From: Bacteroidota bacterium
Lineage (GTDB): Bacteria; Bacteroidota; Bacteroidia; Bacteroidales; VadinHA17
Assembly (NCBI GenBank): GCA_030706785.1
Contig: JAUZNW010000016.1
Location: forward strand, 1 to 35,247
Direction of reading: 5' to 3'
DNA length: 35,247 nucleotides
The notes beneath the pieces are model-generated. The model did no database searches and was not told the origin of the DNA. It saw only the letters and a list, made by a program, of their open reading frames with translations. Both the position numbers and the translations under genes were made by a program. This document shows, piece by piece, positions 23,119 to 32,718 of the stretch (positions are counted from its first letter, which is position 1; each line of letters opens with the position of its first letter).

Positions 23119-24738
23119 ATGAAAAGTCATTTAAGAAATTTGTTGTGCTATTCTGTAATGCTCATAGTGGTTTCCTGCAGTAATACAGGGAAAGAATTCG
23201 TTTCGATCAAGCCTGACGTCCTTAAGGACAAGATTGCTGGAGGCTGGGCCGGGAAAATGATTGGTGTCACCTATGGTGCCCCTACAGAATTCCGTGCCCA
23301 GGAAAAAACATACGATGACCCTATAAACTGGAAGCCCTCAGATACAAGAGGAAGCATCTGGCAGGATGATATCTATGTCCAGCTCACATTCCTGATGGCT
23401 ATGGATAAATATGGTATTGATGCCCCGGCGAAGCAGTTCCAGGAACTGTTTGCAAAGGCAGGTTATCCTCTGTGGCATGCCAACATGCAGGCAAGAAAGA
23501 ATTATTACGACAGTATTTTCGCACCTGCGTCTGGCAGCCCGGAATTTAATATTCATGCTGACGATATTGATTTCCAGATCGAAGCCGATTATATTGGTTT
23601 CATGTGTCCTGGTATGCCTCAGAACGCTTCAGCTATTGCTAATAAAATTGGTCATATAATGAACTACGGGGATGGCGTTTATGGTGGTATTTTTGTAGCA
23701 GCAATATATTCTGAAGCTTTCTTCGAGTCTGATATTCAGAAGGTCATCGAGAACGCGCTCAGATCAATCCCTGATGAAAGCGATTATTCCAGGATAATCA
23801 GGGATGTGATCACACTTCACCAGCATTACCCGTCCGACTGGAAGGCTGCATGGAAAGAACTGGAGGATAAATGGGGAGATGTCGATATCTGCGGGGCAGG
23901 TTCTGCTTTCAATATCGATGCCAAGCTTAATGGCGCTTACATCGTCATGGGGCTTCTATACGGTGAAGGGGATCCCGTGAAAACACTGGAAATTGCCACA
24001 CGTTGCGGACAGGACTCAGACTGCAACCCATCCAATGCAATGGCAGTTCTTGGTGTAATAAAAGGATTCAGCGGGTTGCCGCCGGATATGCAGCAGGGAG
24101 TTACCGCAATCAGAGATTCACTTTTTATAAATACAACATATTCCTTCAATTCTGCAGTTGAAAGTACCTACAATTATGCTCTTGGCATGATTAAAAAGTC
24201 GGGTGGGGAAACGGGCGGGAAAGTAATCCGGATAAAAAAACAAGCTCCGGTGCCGCCGAAGGTTGAAATCTCATTCCCTGACCTGGTATTCGACAAAAAG
24301 ATTTCGGTATTTGAATTGGACAACTGGGAATTCAAAGGCAGCTGGAAGCCTTATGAAATTAAGTCAGGAAGGAATGGTGAAATGATAAAACAATCTCTTT
24401 TTTCAGGAAAAGCGGGTGATGAATTCATAGTAAAGTTCTCAGGTACAGGTATTTCATTGACCGGAAACTGGTTTAAGGATGGCGGTAAAGCTGATGTATC
24501 TGTCGATGGCAGCCTGAACAGAACAATTGACACTTATTATAATTTCGCAAATCAGCAGCATACTGAAAGCATCTGGCATGTACTCAACCTCCAGCCAGGT
24601 GATCATACTGTCAGGCTGGTTGTAAAAGGAGAAAAGAGGCCTGAATCAGAAGGGACAAATGTGTATATTGTTTCGGCAACTATCTTTAAAACAGCTCCAA
24701 AAAAGAATGAATCGTGGAAATTCTCCTTTGAGAAGTAA
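23119..24738 (+). CDS. ADP-ribosylglycohydrolase-family lipoprotein with C-terminal beta-sandwich domain
   Basis: This 539-residue protein has a lipoprotein signal (LIVVSC, C20). An ADP-ribosylglycohydrolase-type domain spans about 30-345. It includes KIAGGWAGKMIGVTYG near the start, an acidic WQDDIYVQLTF region, DDIDFQIEADYIGF, and the late metal motif GQDSDCNPSNAMAVLG. Residues about 390-535 look like a jelly-roll carbohydrate-binding-type module. The family removes ADP-ribose or related riboside groups with Mg2+. In the rus loci of Bacteroides a homologous gene accompanies ribokinase and nucleoside hydrolase, so release of ribose from ADP-ribose-like compounds is a reasonable inference. 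Activity on other ribosides is possible. Confidence 0.85.
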   Translation: MKSHLRNLLCYSVMLIVVSCSNTGKEFVSIKPDVLKDKIAGGWAGKMIGVTYGAPTEFRAQEKTYDDPINWKPSDTRGSIWQDDIYVQLTFLMAMDKYGIDAPAKQFQELFAKAGYPLWHANMQARKNYYDSIFAPASGSPEFNIHADDIDFQIEADYIGFMCPGMPQNASAIANKIGHIMNYGDGVYGGIFVAAIYSEAFFESDIQKVIENALRSIPDESDYSRIIRDVITLHQHYPSDWKAAWKELEDKWGDVDICGAGSAFNIDAKLNGAYIVMGLLYGEGDPVKTLEIATRCGQDSDCNPSNAMAVLGVIKGFSGLPPDMQQGVTAIRDSLFINTTYSFNSAVESTYNYALGMIKKSGGETGGKVIRIKKQAPVPPKVEISFPDLVFDKKISVFELDNWEFKGSWKPYEIKSGRNGEMIKQSLFSGKAGDEFIVKFSGTGISLTGNWFKDGGKADVSVDGSLNRTIDTYYNFANQQHTESIWHVLNLQPGDHTVRLVVKGEKRPESEGTNVYIVSATIFKTAPKKNESWKFSFEK

Positions 24739-24754
24739 ACCCACCCCGGTCCGC

Positions 24755-24816
24755 TCCCCGGAGGGGATCCTTATGTGATACTTTTATCTTTTTACTTTTA
24801 TCCTTTATCTTTTTCA
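24755..24816. repeat. Short G/C hairpin followed by a pyrimidine-rich repeat ahead of the permease gene
   Basis: A small hairpin, tcccc-gga-gggga, lies at 24755-24767. It is followed at about 24781-24816 by degenerate copies of cttttatctttt. The hairpin lacks a directly following T-tract, so termination is uncertain. The pyrimidine-rich stretch ends just before the permease start codon at 24819. Confidence 0.45.
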
Positions 24817-24818
24817 TT

Positions 24819-25817
24819 ATGTTCATACCTCAGACTTATTCGCTTGCCGTTATCCTTTGCATTGTAACTATGCTTTGCTGGGGATCATGGGGCAACACCC
24901 AGAAGCTCGCCGGGAAATCCTGGCGGTTTGAACTTTACTATTGGGACTATGTAATCGGTATCGTGCTTTTCTCCCTACTGCTAGGATTTACTCTTGGAAG
25001 CTTCGGAGCAAACGGGAGATCGTTTCTCCCCGATATTTCACAGGCAGAGTCGGGCAATATGTTTAAGGCAATCCTGGGCGGTGTGATCTTCAATGCTTCT
25101 AACATCCTTCTTGTTGCAGCAATGGCGATTGCAGGCATGGCTGTTGCATTCCCTGTTGGCGTCGGAATTGCTCTTGCCCTTGGTGTCATTATTAACTATG
25201 CTTTTGCACCAAAAGGTAATCCAGTTATCCTCTTTCTTGGTGTTGCGCTTATAACAGCGGCTATTATCATAGATGCCATAGCCTATAAAAAACATAGCGT
25301 ATCAATGCAGAAAGTCTCAAGGAAAGGGATCCTGCTGTCAGTCTCGGCAGGAGCTCTGATGGCTCTGTTCTATCGATTTGTCGCCAGCTCCATGGTGACT
25401 GATTTTGTAAATCCTGAGGCGGGCCGGCTTACTCCTTATTCAGCAGTCTTTTTCTTTGCGATAGGAGTACTGGTCAGTAACCTGGCATTCAACTACATAA
25501 TAATGAGGAAGCCTTTTGAAGGCGTTCCGCTTGCGTTTAAGGATTATGCAAAAGGCAGCTTTGGAATACATCTAACCGGTGTGCTCGGAGGAATCATCTG
25601 GAATATCGGCATGTCAATGAGCATACTGGCGTCAGGAAAGGCAGGATATGCAATTTCCTATGGCCTTGGACAGGGCGCTACTTTGATAGCAGCGCTCTGG
25701 GGAGTATTTATCTGGAGAGAATTCAGAGGAGCATCAAAGCAGGTCAATACTCTTATCCTGTTGATGTTCCTCGCATATCTTATGGGACTTGCCTTGCTTG
25801 TTTATGCCGGAACTTAG
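24819..25817 (+). CDS. GRP/DMT-type sugar permease, probable ribose transporter
   Basis: This 332-residue protein has about ten hydrophobic segments. The pattern resembles the glucose/ribose porter (GRP) branch of the drug/metabolite superfamily and RhaT: CWGSWGNTQKLAGKSWRFELYYW near the N-terminus, an AVAFPVGVGIAL segment, and GQGATLIAALWGVFIWREFRG near the C-terminus. It would import a free monosaccharide across the inner membrane. As the last gene after ribokinase, nucleoside hydrolase and ADP-ribosylglycohydrolase, it is the likely ribose entry route, analogous to RusT of Bacteroides. Substrate assignment rests on context. Confidence 0.85.
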   Translation: MFIPQTYSLAVILCIVTMLCWGSWGNTQKLAGKSWRFELYYWDYVIGIVLFSLLLGFTLGSFGANGRSFLPDISQAESGNMFKAILGGVIFNASNILLVAAMAIAGMAVAFPVGVGIALALGVIINYAFAPKGNPVILFLGVALITAAIIIDAIAYKKHSVSMQKVSRKGILLSVSAGALMALFYRFVASSMVTDFVNPEAGRLTPYSAVFFFAIGVLVSNLAFNYIIMRKPFEGVPLAFKDYAKGSFGIHLTGVLGGIIWNIGMSMSILASGKAGYAISYGLGQGATLIAALWGVFIWREFRGASKQVNTLILLMFLAYLMGLALLVYAGT

Positions 25818-25927
25818 GGATATTTCGGATATTGGATCGCGGATTGCGGATTTATAAAATCATGTATTCTTTCAATCTGGGATCGAAATTCCCTGTCTGC
25901 CTTTAGGCAGTCGAAATCCGTAATATT
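25818..25927. repeat. Convergent intergenic region with ggat words and a small palindrome
   Basis: This 110-bp gap lies between the permease and the convergent GH3 gene. It has repeated ggat words at 25819-25855 (ggatattt, ggatattgg, ggattgc, ggattt) and the palindrome ctgcc-ttta-ggcag at 25897-25910. The palindrome could form a hairpin for both converging transcripts, but no T-tract follows it. Confidence 0.5.
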
Positions 25928-28084
25928 TTATTGCAGCACCAGGCTTCCTTTCAATCTGGCTTCCTCCGACGACGGGCCAATAAAAAAGTTCATCTTTCCG
26001 GGGATAACTGACCATTTGTTATTCCTTGCATCCCAATATGCCAGGTCTTTCCCCTTCAGTGGGATTATGATTGTCTTTGCCTCTCCCTTTCTTATAAAGA
26101 CCCTTGCAAAGCCTTTCAGAGCTTTAGCCGGCATATCTGTTTTTGATTGCGGATAGCTGACGTAAACCTGGGCTACCTCATCACTATCGAAATTGCCTGT
26201 ATTAGTTATGGTAAAGGTGATCTCAGCTGTATCATTAATACTGACAGGCTTCTTACCAACTTTTAGTCCGGAATATTTAAATGATGTATAAGTCAGTCCA
26301 TATCCAAACGGGAAAAGAGGAGCCTGCTTCACATACATGTATGTCCTTCCGTCCCTGATATTGTAATCAAGGATTGGCGGAAGCTGATCAATGGAGGTTA
26401 TCCAGGTCTGAACGAGCCTTCCTGCCGGACTGACACTGCCAAACAGAACATCGGTGACTGCAGTTCCAAGTTCCTGGCTTGACTGGCTGACATGCAGGAT
26501 AGCAGGGATATTTTCCTTTGACCAGTATATTGAATATGGGAAGCTTGAAACAAGAACCAGAATGGTCTTTGGATTTGCAGCAAATACCAGTTTTACGAGA
26601 TCCTCCTGCTCAAGCGAAATGGCCTGTCTGTCGATTTCTTCTCTTCCGTCGCTAGGGACATAGTTCTGCCCCCAACCCAGGCCATAGCTTAGAGGGTGAT
26701 TCCCTACACAGACAATTGCCACATCACTTTCCCTGGCAGCGATGACTGCCGAATCAGCCTTGTTGCTTTTCGCAAATCTGACTGTTATACCACTCCCGGC
26801 GATATTCCTTATCCCGTCGAGTACCGTAACTTTATACGGAGGATTACCTGCATACCAGTCTGAAATAACTGCATTTGCTGAGGGACCTATTACCGCGATC
26901 GATTTTATTTTACTTTTATCCAAAGGCAAGAGTGCACCCGTGTTCTTCATAAGTACGATCGATTTCTGTGTTGCCAGCCTGACAAGTTCCCGTGCTTGGT
27001 GTTTTTTCCATGGAGCAACTGTATCAGTAACGCCGATATTTATGTAAGGATTCTTTGGAGAATTGTCGAGAAGTCCGAGTTTAAGCATTACCCTCAGGTT
27101 GCCATAGATGGCTTCTTCAATCTCTTTTTCCGTAATAAGTCCTTTGCTCAGAGCCTCCTTAAGGGGAGCCATATAATTATCGAGGAAAACTGTTATTCCG
27201 GCTTTTATGCATTGAGCTGCAGCAATATCAAGCGACGGATAATATGCATGCGTTGTCATGAGTTGCCTGAATCCTCCTCCGTCAGTAGAGATAATTCCTC
27301 GTAAACCCCAGTCCTTCATGGTTACGTTTCGCAGAACCGGATTCACTGCACACGGTATCCCGTTGTATTTATTGTATGCTGCCATAAAGCATTGCGATCC
27401 GCCTTCTGTAACGCCTTTATAGAAAGCGTATGAATAATACTCACGGAACAGCCTGTCGTCAAAATCTGAACTGTTGTAAGCCCTGTTGTTCTCGTTGCTG
27501 TTTGCAAGGAAATGCTTCATCAGTGAAGCTGTCTTCCAGTAGATTGGATCATTTCCCTGAAGGCCCTTCGCGTAGGCTGCAACGAGCTTCCCGTTAAGGA
27601 AAGGATCTTCACCATAGCACTCTTCAGTCCTGCCCCACCGGATATCCCGGCCCATGTCAGCATTGGGAGCAAAAACTATAAGGCCTGCAGTCCCGAACCT
27701 GGAATTCTGGGCAAGATAGCGGCATTCAGTCGCTTCCCAGTCCGCGACCTTCTGCAACAAATCAGGATCCCACGATTCGGCCAGACCTATTGATTGAGGG
27801 AATGTAGTGGTCGGAGAAGCCTTGGGTCCTTTGACTGCCCAGTTCGCAGGCCCGCTATAGGCCAGTCCATGAAGACCCTCGATTGTATGGGTCCCCTTCA
27901 CTCCAAGGCGTGGTACTCCTAACCTCGTCGAAAGGCAGAGGATCTTCTCATCAGTAGTCATTAATGAGATGAGGTTCTTTATCCTTTCATCTTCGGAAAG
28001 GTTCATATCCTGGAAAGGATAGCTCTGAGGGGAGGCACTCTTTGCAGCTAGAATGAAAACCAGAAAATAAAGTAATCTTTTCAT
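25928..28084 (-). CDS. Glycoside hydrolase family 3 enzyme (beta-glucosidase/xylosidase type)
   Basis: This 718-residue protein has a Sec signal peptide (LLYFLVFILAAKSASPQ). The standard GH3 layout follows: an N-terminal TIM barrel, an alpha/beta sandwich and a fibronectin-III-like C-terminal domain (from about 610). The KHFLANSNENNR segment holds the conserved KH pair. The nucleophile aspartate is in IISTDGGGF, at about D268. It would release terminal beta-linked sugars outside the cytoplasm. It is the last gene of a leftward set with a GH141-like protein and hexokinase. Linkage and sugar specificity cannot be assigned by eye. Confidence 0.92.
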   Translation of the reverse strand: MKRLLYFLVFILAAKSASPQSYPFQDMNLSEDERIKNLISLMTTDEKILCLSTRLGVPRLGVKGTHTIEGLHGLAYSGPANWAVKGPKASPTTTFPQSIGLAESWDPDLLQKVADWEATECRYLAQNSRFGTAGLIVFAPNADMGRDIRWGRTEECYGEDPFLNGKLVAAYAKGLQGNDPIYWKTASLMKHFLANSNENNRAYNSSDFDDRLFREYYSYAFYKGVTEGGSQCFMAAYNKYNGIPCAVNPVLRNVTMKDWGLRGIISTDGGGFRQLMTTHAYYPSLDIAAAQCIKAGITVFLDNYMAPLKEALSKGLITEKEIEEAIYGNLRVMLKLGLLDNSPKNPYINIGVTDTVAPWKKHQARELVRLATQKSIVLMKNTGALLPLDKSKIKSIAVIGPSANAVISDWYAGNPPYKVTVLDGIRNIAGSGITVRFAKSNKADSAVIAARESDVAIVCVGNHPLSYGLGWGQNYVPSDGREEIDRQAISLEQEDLVKLVFAANPKTILVLVSSFPYSIYWSKENIPAILHVSQSSQELGTAVTDVLFGSVSPAGRLVQTWITSIDQLPPILDYNIRDGRTYMYVKQAPLFPFGYGLTYTSFKYSGLKVGKKPVSINDTAEITFTITNTGNFDSDEVAQVYVSYPQSKTDMPAKALKGFARVFIRKGEAKTIIIPLKGKDLAYWDARNNKWSVIPGKMNFFIGPSSEEARLKGSLVLQ

Positions 28085-28127
28085 AATCGTAAATAGTTTA
28101 ATAAGTGATCATACGATTGTTATCATT

Positions 28128-28874
28128 TTAAAATGTATATGAAAGGCCTGCATTCCACCTGAATCCTGGAAATGGTGTGATATTGCTGTTTATTGCCTGT
28201 ATAGCCTGGAAAAAGATTGAAACCGGAAAATCATAGGGTGATAGTGAGATTTTTGGTGTCACGAATAAACCGTCATTGTCCCCGTTATAATCAATATAAA
28301 AAACCTGCAGGCTTGCCGACACAAATACCCTTGCGCTGACCTTTATTTCATTCTTCTCTCCTGCCAGGCTTATATAGTGCCCCTTTAATGTTCCCGGCTC
28401 CTGACCCATATCCCTCCAGTACATTAATGACACATTTGCGCTCGGGGTAAAATAATAAAAACCTGCCACCTCTACTGCCCAGTATCGTTCAGATTGAAGG
28501 ATATCCTTATCCGGAAGTTTGTATTCGCTGAAAAAATTACTGAAATTAAAACCGGTCCGTAATTTAAATGCAGGCTTGTCCACAACCATTAAATGGAGCC
28601 ATGCATCAATGAACCATGGCTTCATATTCAGTCCGTATGCAAGCACAGGATCAAAACTGAAACGTCCTTTCGACAGGTTGACAGATGCAATTACAGCCGG
28701 CTTGCCAAGGGAAAATGCAGGGATTGATGCTATCCCGTTACTGTTGATGCTGACATTGCATCCGGCGTTAAGTTTTGACCTTGCAGTATCTGCCAATTCT
28801 GATGAAAAGGACCAGGCGAAGATAAGAAAGAAGAATACAGATATTGATAGTTTCAGATGATTATTTGTTTTCAT
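28128..28874 (-). CDS. Probable outer-membrane beta-barrel protein of unknown function
   Basis: This 248-residue protein has a signal peptide ending near ELADTAR. The rest consists of alternating amphipathic strands with many aromatic residues and ends in GLSYTF, a terminal phenylalanine typical of outer-membrane barrels. I do not recognise a family. Its start overlaps the end of the GH141-like gene by 14 bp, so both are translated from one mRNA. The GH3 gene begins 43 bp further on. A passive pore or a structural partner for glycan degradation is possible but not shown. Confidence 0.7.
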   Translation of the reverse strand: MKTNNHLKLSISVFFFLIFAWSFSSELADTARSKLNAGCNVSINSNGIASIPAFSLGKPAVIASVNLSKGRFSFDPVLAYGLNMKPWFIDAWLHLMVVDKPAFKLRTGFNFSNFFSEYKLPDKDILQSERYWAVEVAGFYYFTPSANVSLMYWRDMGQEPGTLKGHYISLAGEKNEIKVSARVFVSASLQVFYIDYNGDNDGLFVTPKISLSPYDFPVSIFFQAIQAINSNITPFPGFRWNAGLSYTF

Positions 28875-30969
28875 TCTTCCTTACCATATCATCAAATTTT
28901 GCCGACAAAAAAGGATCAAATTCCGCAAGCTTCTTCCAGTCATCGGAACCATAAACCCCTGCTTTGGAATAATCGAACGGGACAAATTTGATTCTTCTTG
29001 CGATGGAATTGTTCTTAAACCTGAAATCGAAATGCGATGGATTAAAAAAACCAGGGTCAGCAATAATCGAATGGATATCCTTTCCCGACTTCTTCCATCC
29101 CTCAAATGTCAGATCCCCGAATTTAATATCTTTTGTCCTTATATCCCAGTATATGTTATTATCTGTCAGTAAGTTGAATTTATGCCAGTTGCTGCTGAAC
29201 AAAGTCCCGCTGCCAAAATAAATTATATTGTTGGTAAAGCTCAGCGACCTGTGCTCCTCTATCCTTGTAGCCTGCAGCTGCGACCTGATATTAAGTGCAA
29301 ATATGTTATTCCTGATGATATTCTCTTTCCCGTAATGCTGGTGAAACCCGGCATTCTTGCAGGCATAAACAAGATTGTTTTCCTCAGTAATCCCGTATGA
29401 ACCTTCATCTGTATAAAGACCCCAGCCTCCGTAATCGAATGAATATACATGATGGATCACGTTGTTCGAGACAGTGGTTCCTTCGGATGCTCCGAGCGTG
29501 TACACACCTCCCATATCGCAAAGCTCGCCCCAACCCAGATGATGAATATGATTAAACTCTATGGTATTCCTCTTTGCAGGGCTTGCGGAGTATCCCCATA
29601 CCCACCCTGCTGAAATACCTGAATATCTTAAATCAGCTATTTCGTTGTGGGTAAGTTTATTGTCACTGGCATTAAAGATTATTATACCAACCGCACATGG
29701 AAAAATATGGCCTCCGTCCCTGATAATATTATTATTTACCGTAATGTTGTTTGTTATCTCTTCACGATTTTCCCTGATCACAGTCTCTCCTATTTTTACT
29801 CCACCGGCCCCGAGATCATGGAGGTAGCAGTGATCAACAACGCAATTGCTGCAGGCCCTCCTGAACCAGAATCCATAGATCCCTGTATGAGATACTTCAC
29901 AATTCCTGAATTCAATATTTTTCGCATTGTCCATTGTGATCACAGCATTTAACTGAGCTGCAGCCTGCGCAGGTTCATTGCCATTAACAGGTGTGTGGTA
30001 TACTGATTCCTCAAAAATCAGGTTTTCAAAGCGGATGTTCTCAACCTTTTTTCCTGATGCCTCATCACCTTTTATCGAAATGAATTCCTCAAGTACAGGT
30101 GCTATGAATCTGCTATTCTCAATTGTTTCGCCTTCCAGGGGGATATAGTAAAGATATCCAGACCTGTCGAGGTACCATTCACCTGCAGCATCCAGTGCTG
30201 ACCGGAAATTTTCGACAATGTAACGTGATTTGTTGTTAATAGGATTCCATGGCTTCATCCCTTCTCCTGCTATGAAAACAGAAGATGCCTGCTTGCTGAA
30301 GCCGGTTATTCGTTTCCTGGTATTGTCCCAGTTGTGGTAGAAAATGATCAGGGCATCCTGATAATCCTGGTCCGAAAAAGTTGCAAAGCTGGCTGTGTCG
30401 GTGCTGTCAAGCTCTATCTTCTGAACCGCCAGATCAGGTGATCTTCCGGATCCTTTCTCGAGCACTGTTTCCGTTACACCCTTTACCCTGAAAAATCCAT
30501 CATTCGGACTTTTTGCCCGGGCAGCTCTTCTTCCGTTAACGTATAGCTGTTCAAAATAAGAATTATAATAAGCAACCTGTGGTATAAAAGCCCTCCAGAG
30601 CTTTTCATTGATTTTTTCAAATCCAAAGATAGGTGTGCCGCCGCTAAAGACAACTCTTTTCCCTTCCTCAGCTTTGAAAACCAATGGATTTCTTTCTGTA
30701 CCTCCATCAGTGACTGAAAGACTCAATGGCTGGAATAAGAAATATTCCCCCTCAAGAGCAATGACCTGAAGTGGTTGATCAGCGCTGTTAGATTTCCGGT
30801 ATTCCCTCATCCTGTCGCGTGCTCCGTTAAGAGTTGCGAGCGGTTTCTCCCTTGTCCCCGGATTTGTGTCATTCCCCGATGGTCCCAGATAGAGAATCTG
30901 GGGAACAGCAATCCCAAAACATGAAATAATCAGGCAGGAAATGAGACAACAAATTTTCTTTTTCTTCAT
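28861..30969 (-). CDS. GH141-like right-handed parallel beta-helix hydrolase
   Basis: This 702-residue protein has a Sec signal (CCLISCLIISCFGIA). An N-terminal domain starts LYLGPSGNDTNPGTREKPLATL, a signature of secreted beta-helix polysaccharide enzymes. A long parallel beta-helix follows (about 300-620) rich in N-x-I repeats. Two acidic segments in the helix, DMGGVYTLG (D485) and LYTDEGS (D521), are in the region where GH141 alpha-L-fucosidase/xylanase enzymes keep their catalytic aspartates, as I recall. It would act on a plant or algal polysaccharide outside the cytoplasm. The closest family is GH141; specificity is unknown. Confidence 0.8.
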   Translation of the reverse strand: MKKKKICCLISCLIISCFGIAVPQILYLGPSGNDTNPGTREKPLATLNGARDRMREYRKSNSADQPLQVIALEGEYFLFQPLSLSVTDGGTERNPLVFKAEEGKRVVFSGGTPIFGFEKINEKLWRAFIPQVAYYNSYFEQLYVNGRRAARAKSPNDGFFRVKGVTETVLEKGSGRSPDLAVQKIELDSTDTASFATFSDQDYQDALIIFYHNWDNTRKRITGFSKQASSVFIAGEGMKPWNPINNKSRYIVENFRSALDAAGEWYLDRSGYLYYIPLEGETIENSRFIAPVLEEFISIKGDEASGKKVENIRFENLIFEESVYHTPVNGNEPAQAAAQLNAVITMDNAKNIEFRNCEVSHTGIYGFWFRRACSNCVVDHCYLHDLGAGGVKIGETVIRENREEITNNITVNNNIIRDGGHIFPCAVGIIIFNASDNKLTHNEIADLRYSGISAGWVWGYSASPAKRNTIEFNHIHHLGWGELCDMGGVYTLGASEGTTVSNNVIHHVYSFDYGGWGLYTDEGSYGITEENNLVYACKNAGFHQHYGKENIIRNNIFALNIRSQLQATRIEEHRSLSFTNNIIYFGSGTLFSSNWHKFNLLTDNNIYWDIRTKDIKFGDLTFEGWKKSGKDIHSIIADPGFFNPSHFDFRFKNNSIARRIKFVPFDYSKAGVYGSDDWKKLAEFDPFLSAKFDDMVRKNENK

Positions 30970-31083
30970 AGGATTCGGCCAGGTTACATTATAAAATAAG
31001 AATTAAGCTTGATTACATGGATTGCCGGATATAGCACTTACAAATCCAGGTTTCATTTGCCTCGATTATTTTAAAAATTAGTA

Positions 31084-32367
31084 TTAATCAATTAGTCCGG
31101 CAAGGGCTGCTCCGACAAGGCTTGATTGTTCGACCTGAGTAAAGTCAACATATCTTTTTCTTTCCCCGGAAAGGAATTCTGAAAAGTACTTCTCAAACCT
31201 GGTTTTCAGCTTATACAGCTTGTAAAAAGCAGTCCCTTCTATAGTTATCAGGACTGGCTGTTCCGGATTGAAGCCCTTTCCGGTTTTCAGAACTACAGCC
31301 GCTATATTGGCTGCAACAAGTTTCGCTGCACGATCAATCAGGTTATCAATAATCTCGCTGCAGGTTTCAAGGTCAGCCTCATTTTTAAAACAACCCCTGA
31401 GAATATTGCTTTCTGATCCCTGATCGCTTAAAAGGCTGCTTGCCTCATTTGAGGTGAGTTCAGACACCTCCTTCAGAAATCCTGCTGATTTCCATGAAAA
31501 TATACCTTCAGAAGCCGCTGCTTTCAGCACTGCAAGACAAAAGCCACCGAAGTAGCCTCCCGAAAACATCTTCTCGAATGTATAGTTTCCGGGATTCATT
31601 GTCGAATTATCGAAAGCTATGTCAAGGTCAGTCCTTGGTGCCCTGCCAAAATTGCCTGACTCGATGTTTATTATCTGGCTCCTTTCCTTATTCAGGCTTT
31701 TGTTCTTCAGGATATTCCTGTTGTGTTCGATGTAACAGGTGTTTGTCCCTGTTCCCAGAATATACCCTATAAATGAATCATAATTTTTATTCATGGATGC
31801 AGACTTCCCTGCCAGTAAGGTTGCAACCGTGTCGTTGAGGAGTACCAGGGGTTTACCCGGAGTTCCTAGTGTTTCAAGCAGGTTTTTCCCGATAAGCTGC
31901 CCGACAACCTCAGGAGCCTGCACCTCCTTGCAGAACTGTATTAACCTGCCATCCCTGTCTGGAAGGATTTCAGTTGGATAGGAAAAGCAAAAACCGATCC
32001 TGTCACTCTTATCAGCCATAGGCCTGATGTACCCTGCCAGGGTCCCGAAGAACTCTTTTGCTGAAACTTCCTTCTCAAGTCCCGGCATTTTGTCATTCAC
32101 AATGCCATCGTATTCAATCCTGCCTGACCGGCTGAATCTGATAACTGCCGCTCTGAAGTTTGTTCCCCCCGCATCGATCGCCAGCACAGGTACTTCTTTA
32201 AGAAAATCATTTTCAGCTTCAATATAGGTAGGTATCATCCGGAGTGAGCTTTTTCTTCCTTCCAGCCCGTTTTTCATCTCCTCCGTAAAAATGCCGACCA
32301 GGTTTTCCATATCAATATCGGAAGATCTGAGTCTCTGTTCTTTAAGGAATTTTTCAGCTTTTTCCAT
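31084..32367 (-). CDS. Hexokinase, eukaryote-like type
   Basis: This 427-residue protein is of hexokinase type rather than the short ROK glucokinase type. The phosphate-binding segment is VLAIDAGGTNFRAAV (61-75). The sugar site IGFCFSYPTEI lies near 125-135, and LNDTVATLLAG contains the catalytic-type aspartate (about 179). GTGTNTCYIEHNRN follows, with a C-terminal EGTAFYKLY segment. It phosphorylates glucose or another hexose in the cytoplasm. It is followed on the same strand by the GH141-like, barrel and GH3 genes, so the hydrolases probably release hexoses for it. Hexokinases of this type are common in Bacteroides relatives. Confidence 0.9.
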   Translation of the reverse strand: MEKAEKFLKEQRLRSSDIDMENLVGIFTEEMKNGLEGRKSSLRMIPTYIEAENDFLKEVPVLAIDAGGTNFRAAVIRFSRSGRIEYDGIVNDKMPGLEKEVSAKEFFGTLAGYIRPMADKSDRIGFCFSYPTEILPDRDGRLIQFCKEVQAPEVVGQLIGKNLLETLGTPGKPLVLLNDTVATLLAGKSASMNKNYDSFIGYILGTGTNTCYIEHNRNILKNKSLNKERSQIINIESGNFGRAPRTDLDIAFDNSTMNPGNYTFEKMFSGGYFGGFCLAVLKAAASEGIFSWKSAGFLKEVSELTSNEASSLLSDQGSESNILRGCFKNEADLETCSEIIDNLIDRAAKLVAANIAAVVLKTGKGFNPEQPVLITIEGTAFYKLYKLKTRFEKYFSEFLSGERKRYVDFTQVEQSSLVGAALAGLID

Positions 32368-32718
32368 AGTGTTCGGTTCAGGTTATTTGTGTGACAGCGT
32401 AATACCCGCCTGGCAAATCAGAATATCGCTGTTTTGGTTTTACCGATTACCAAAGTATGAAAAATATTTCTCTTAACTTTATACTTCCAGCATATCGACC
32501 CTATAATTCAAAAATGATGAAGTTATTTCAATCTGTTTCATCTGCTTCCGCATATTTCCTTCTATTTCCATTTATTCCGATGTATTTCCTTTTTTCACCA
32601 CGACGATCACGGAGATCACGACGCTCCTGCTACGTGCTCTCTACTCTCTGCCCTTTACTCTCCGCTATCTCCCTTCAGTCTTTTTTCTTCAACCACTTCA
32701 CTTAATATACAGACACAT
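32368..32718. other. Divergent intergenic region, 351 bp, with pyrimidine-rich repeats
   Basis: No gene is seen here. On the plus strand it holds repeated tttcc/attcc words at about 32540-32600, a weak cacgacgatcacg repeat near 32597-32625, and ctctctact/cctttactctcc words at about 32636-32690. These together make a nearly unbroken pyrimidine-rich leader ahead of deoC. Hexokinase and deoC promoters must lie here, but no convincing TAnnTTTG box was found. Confidence 0.6.
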
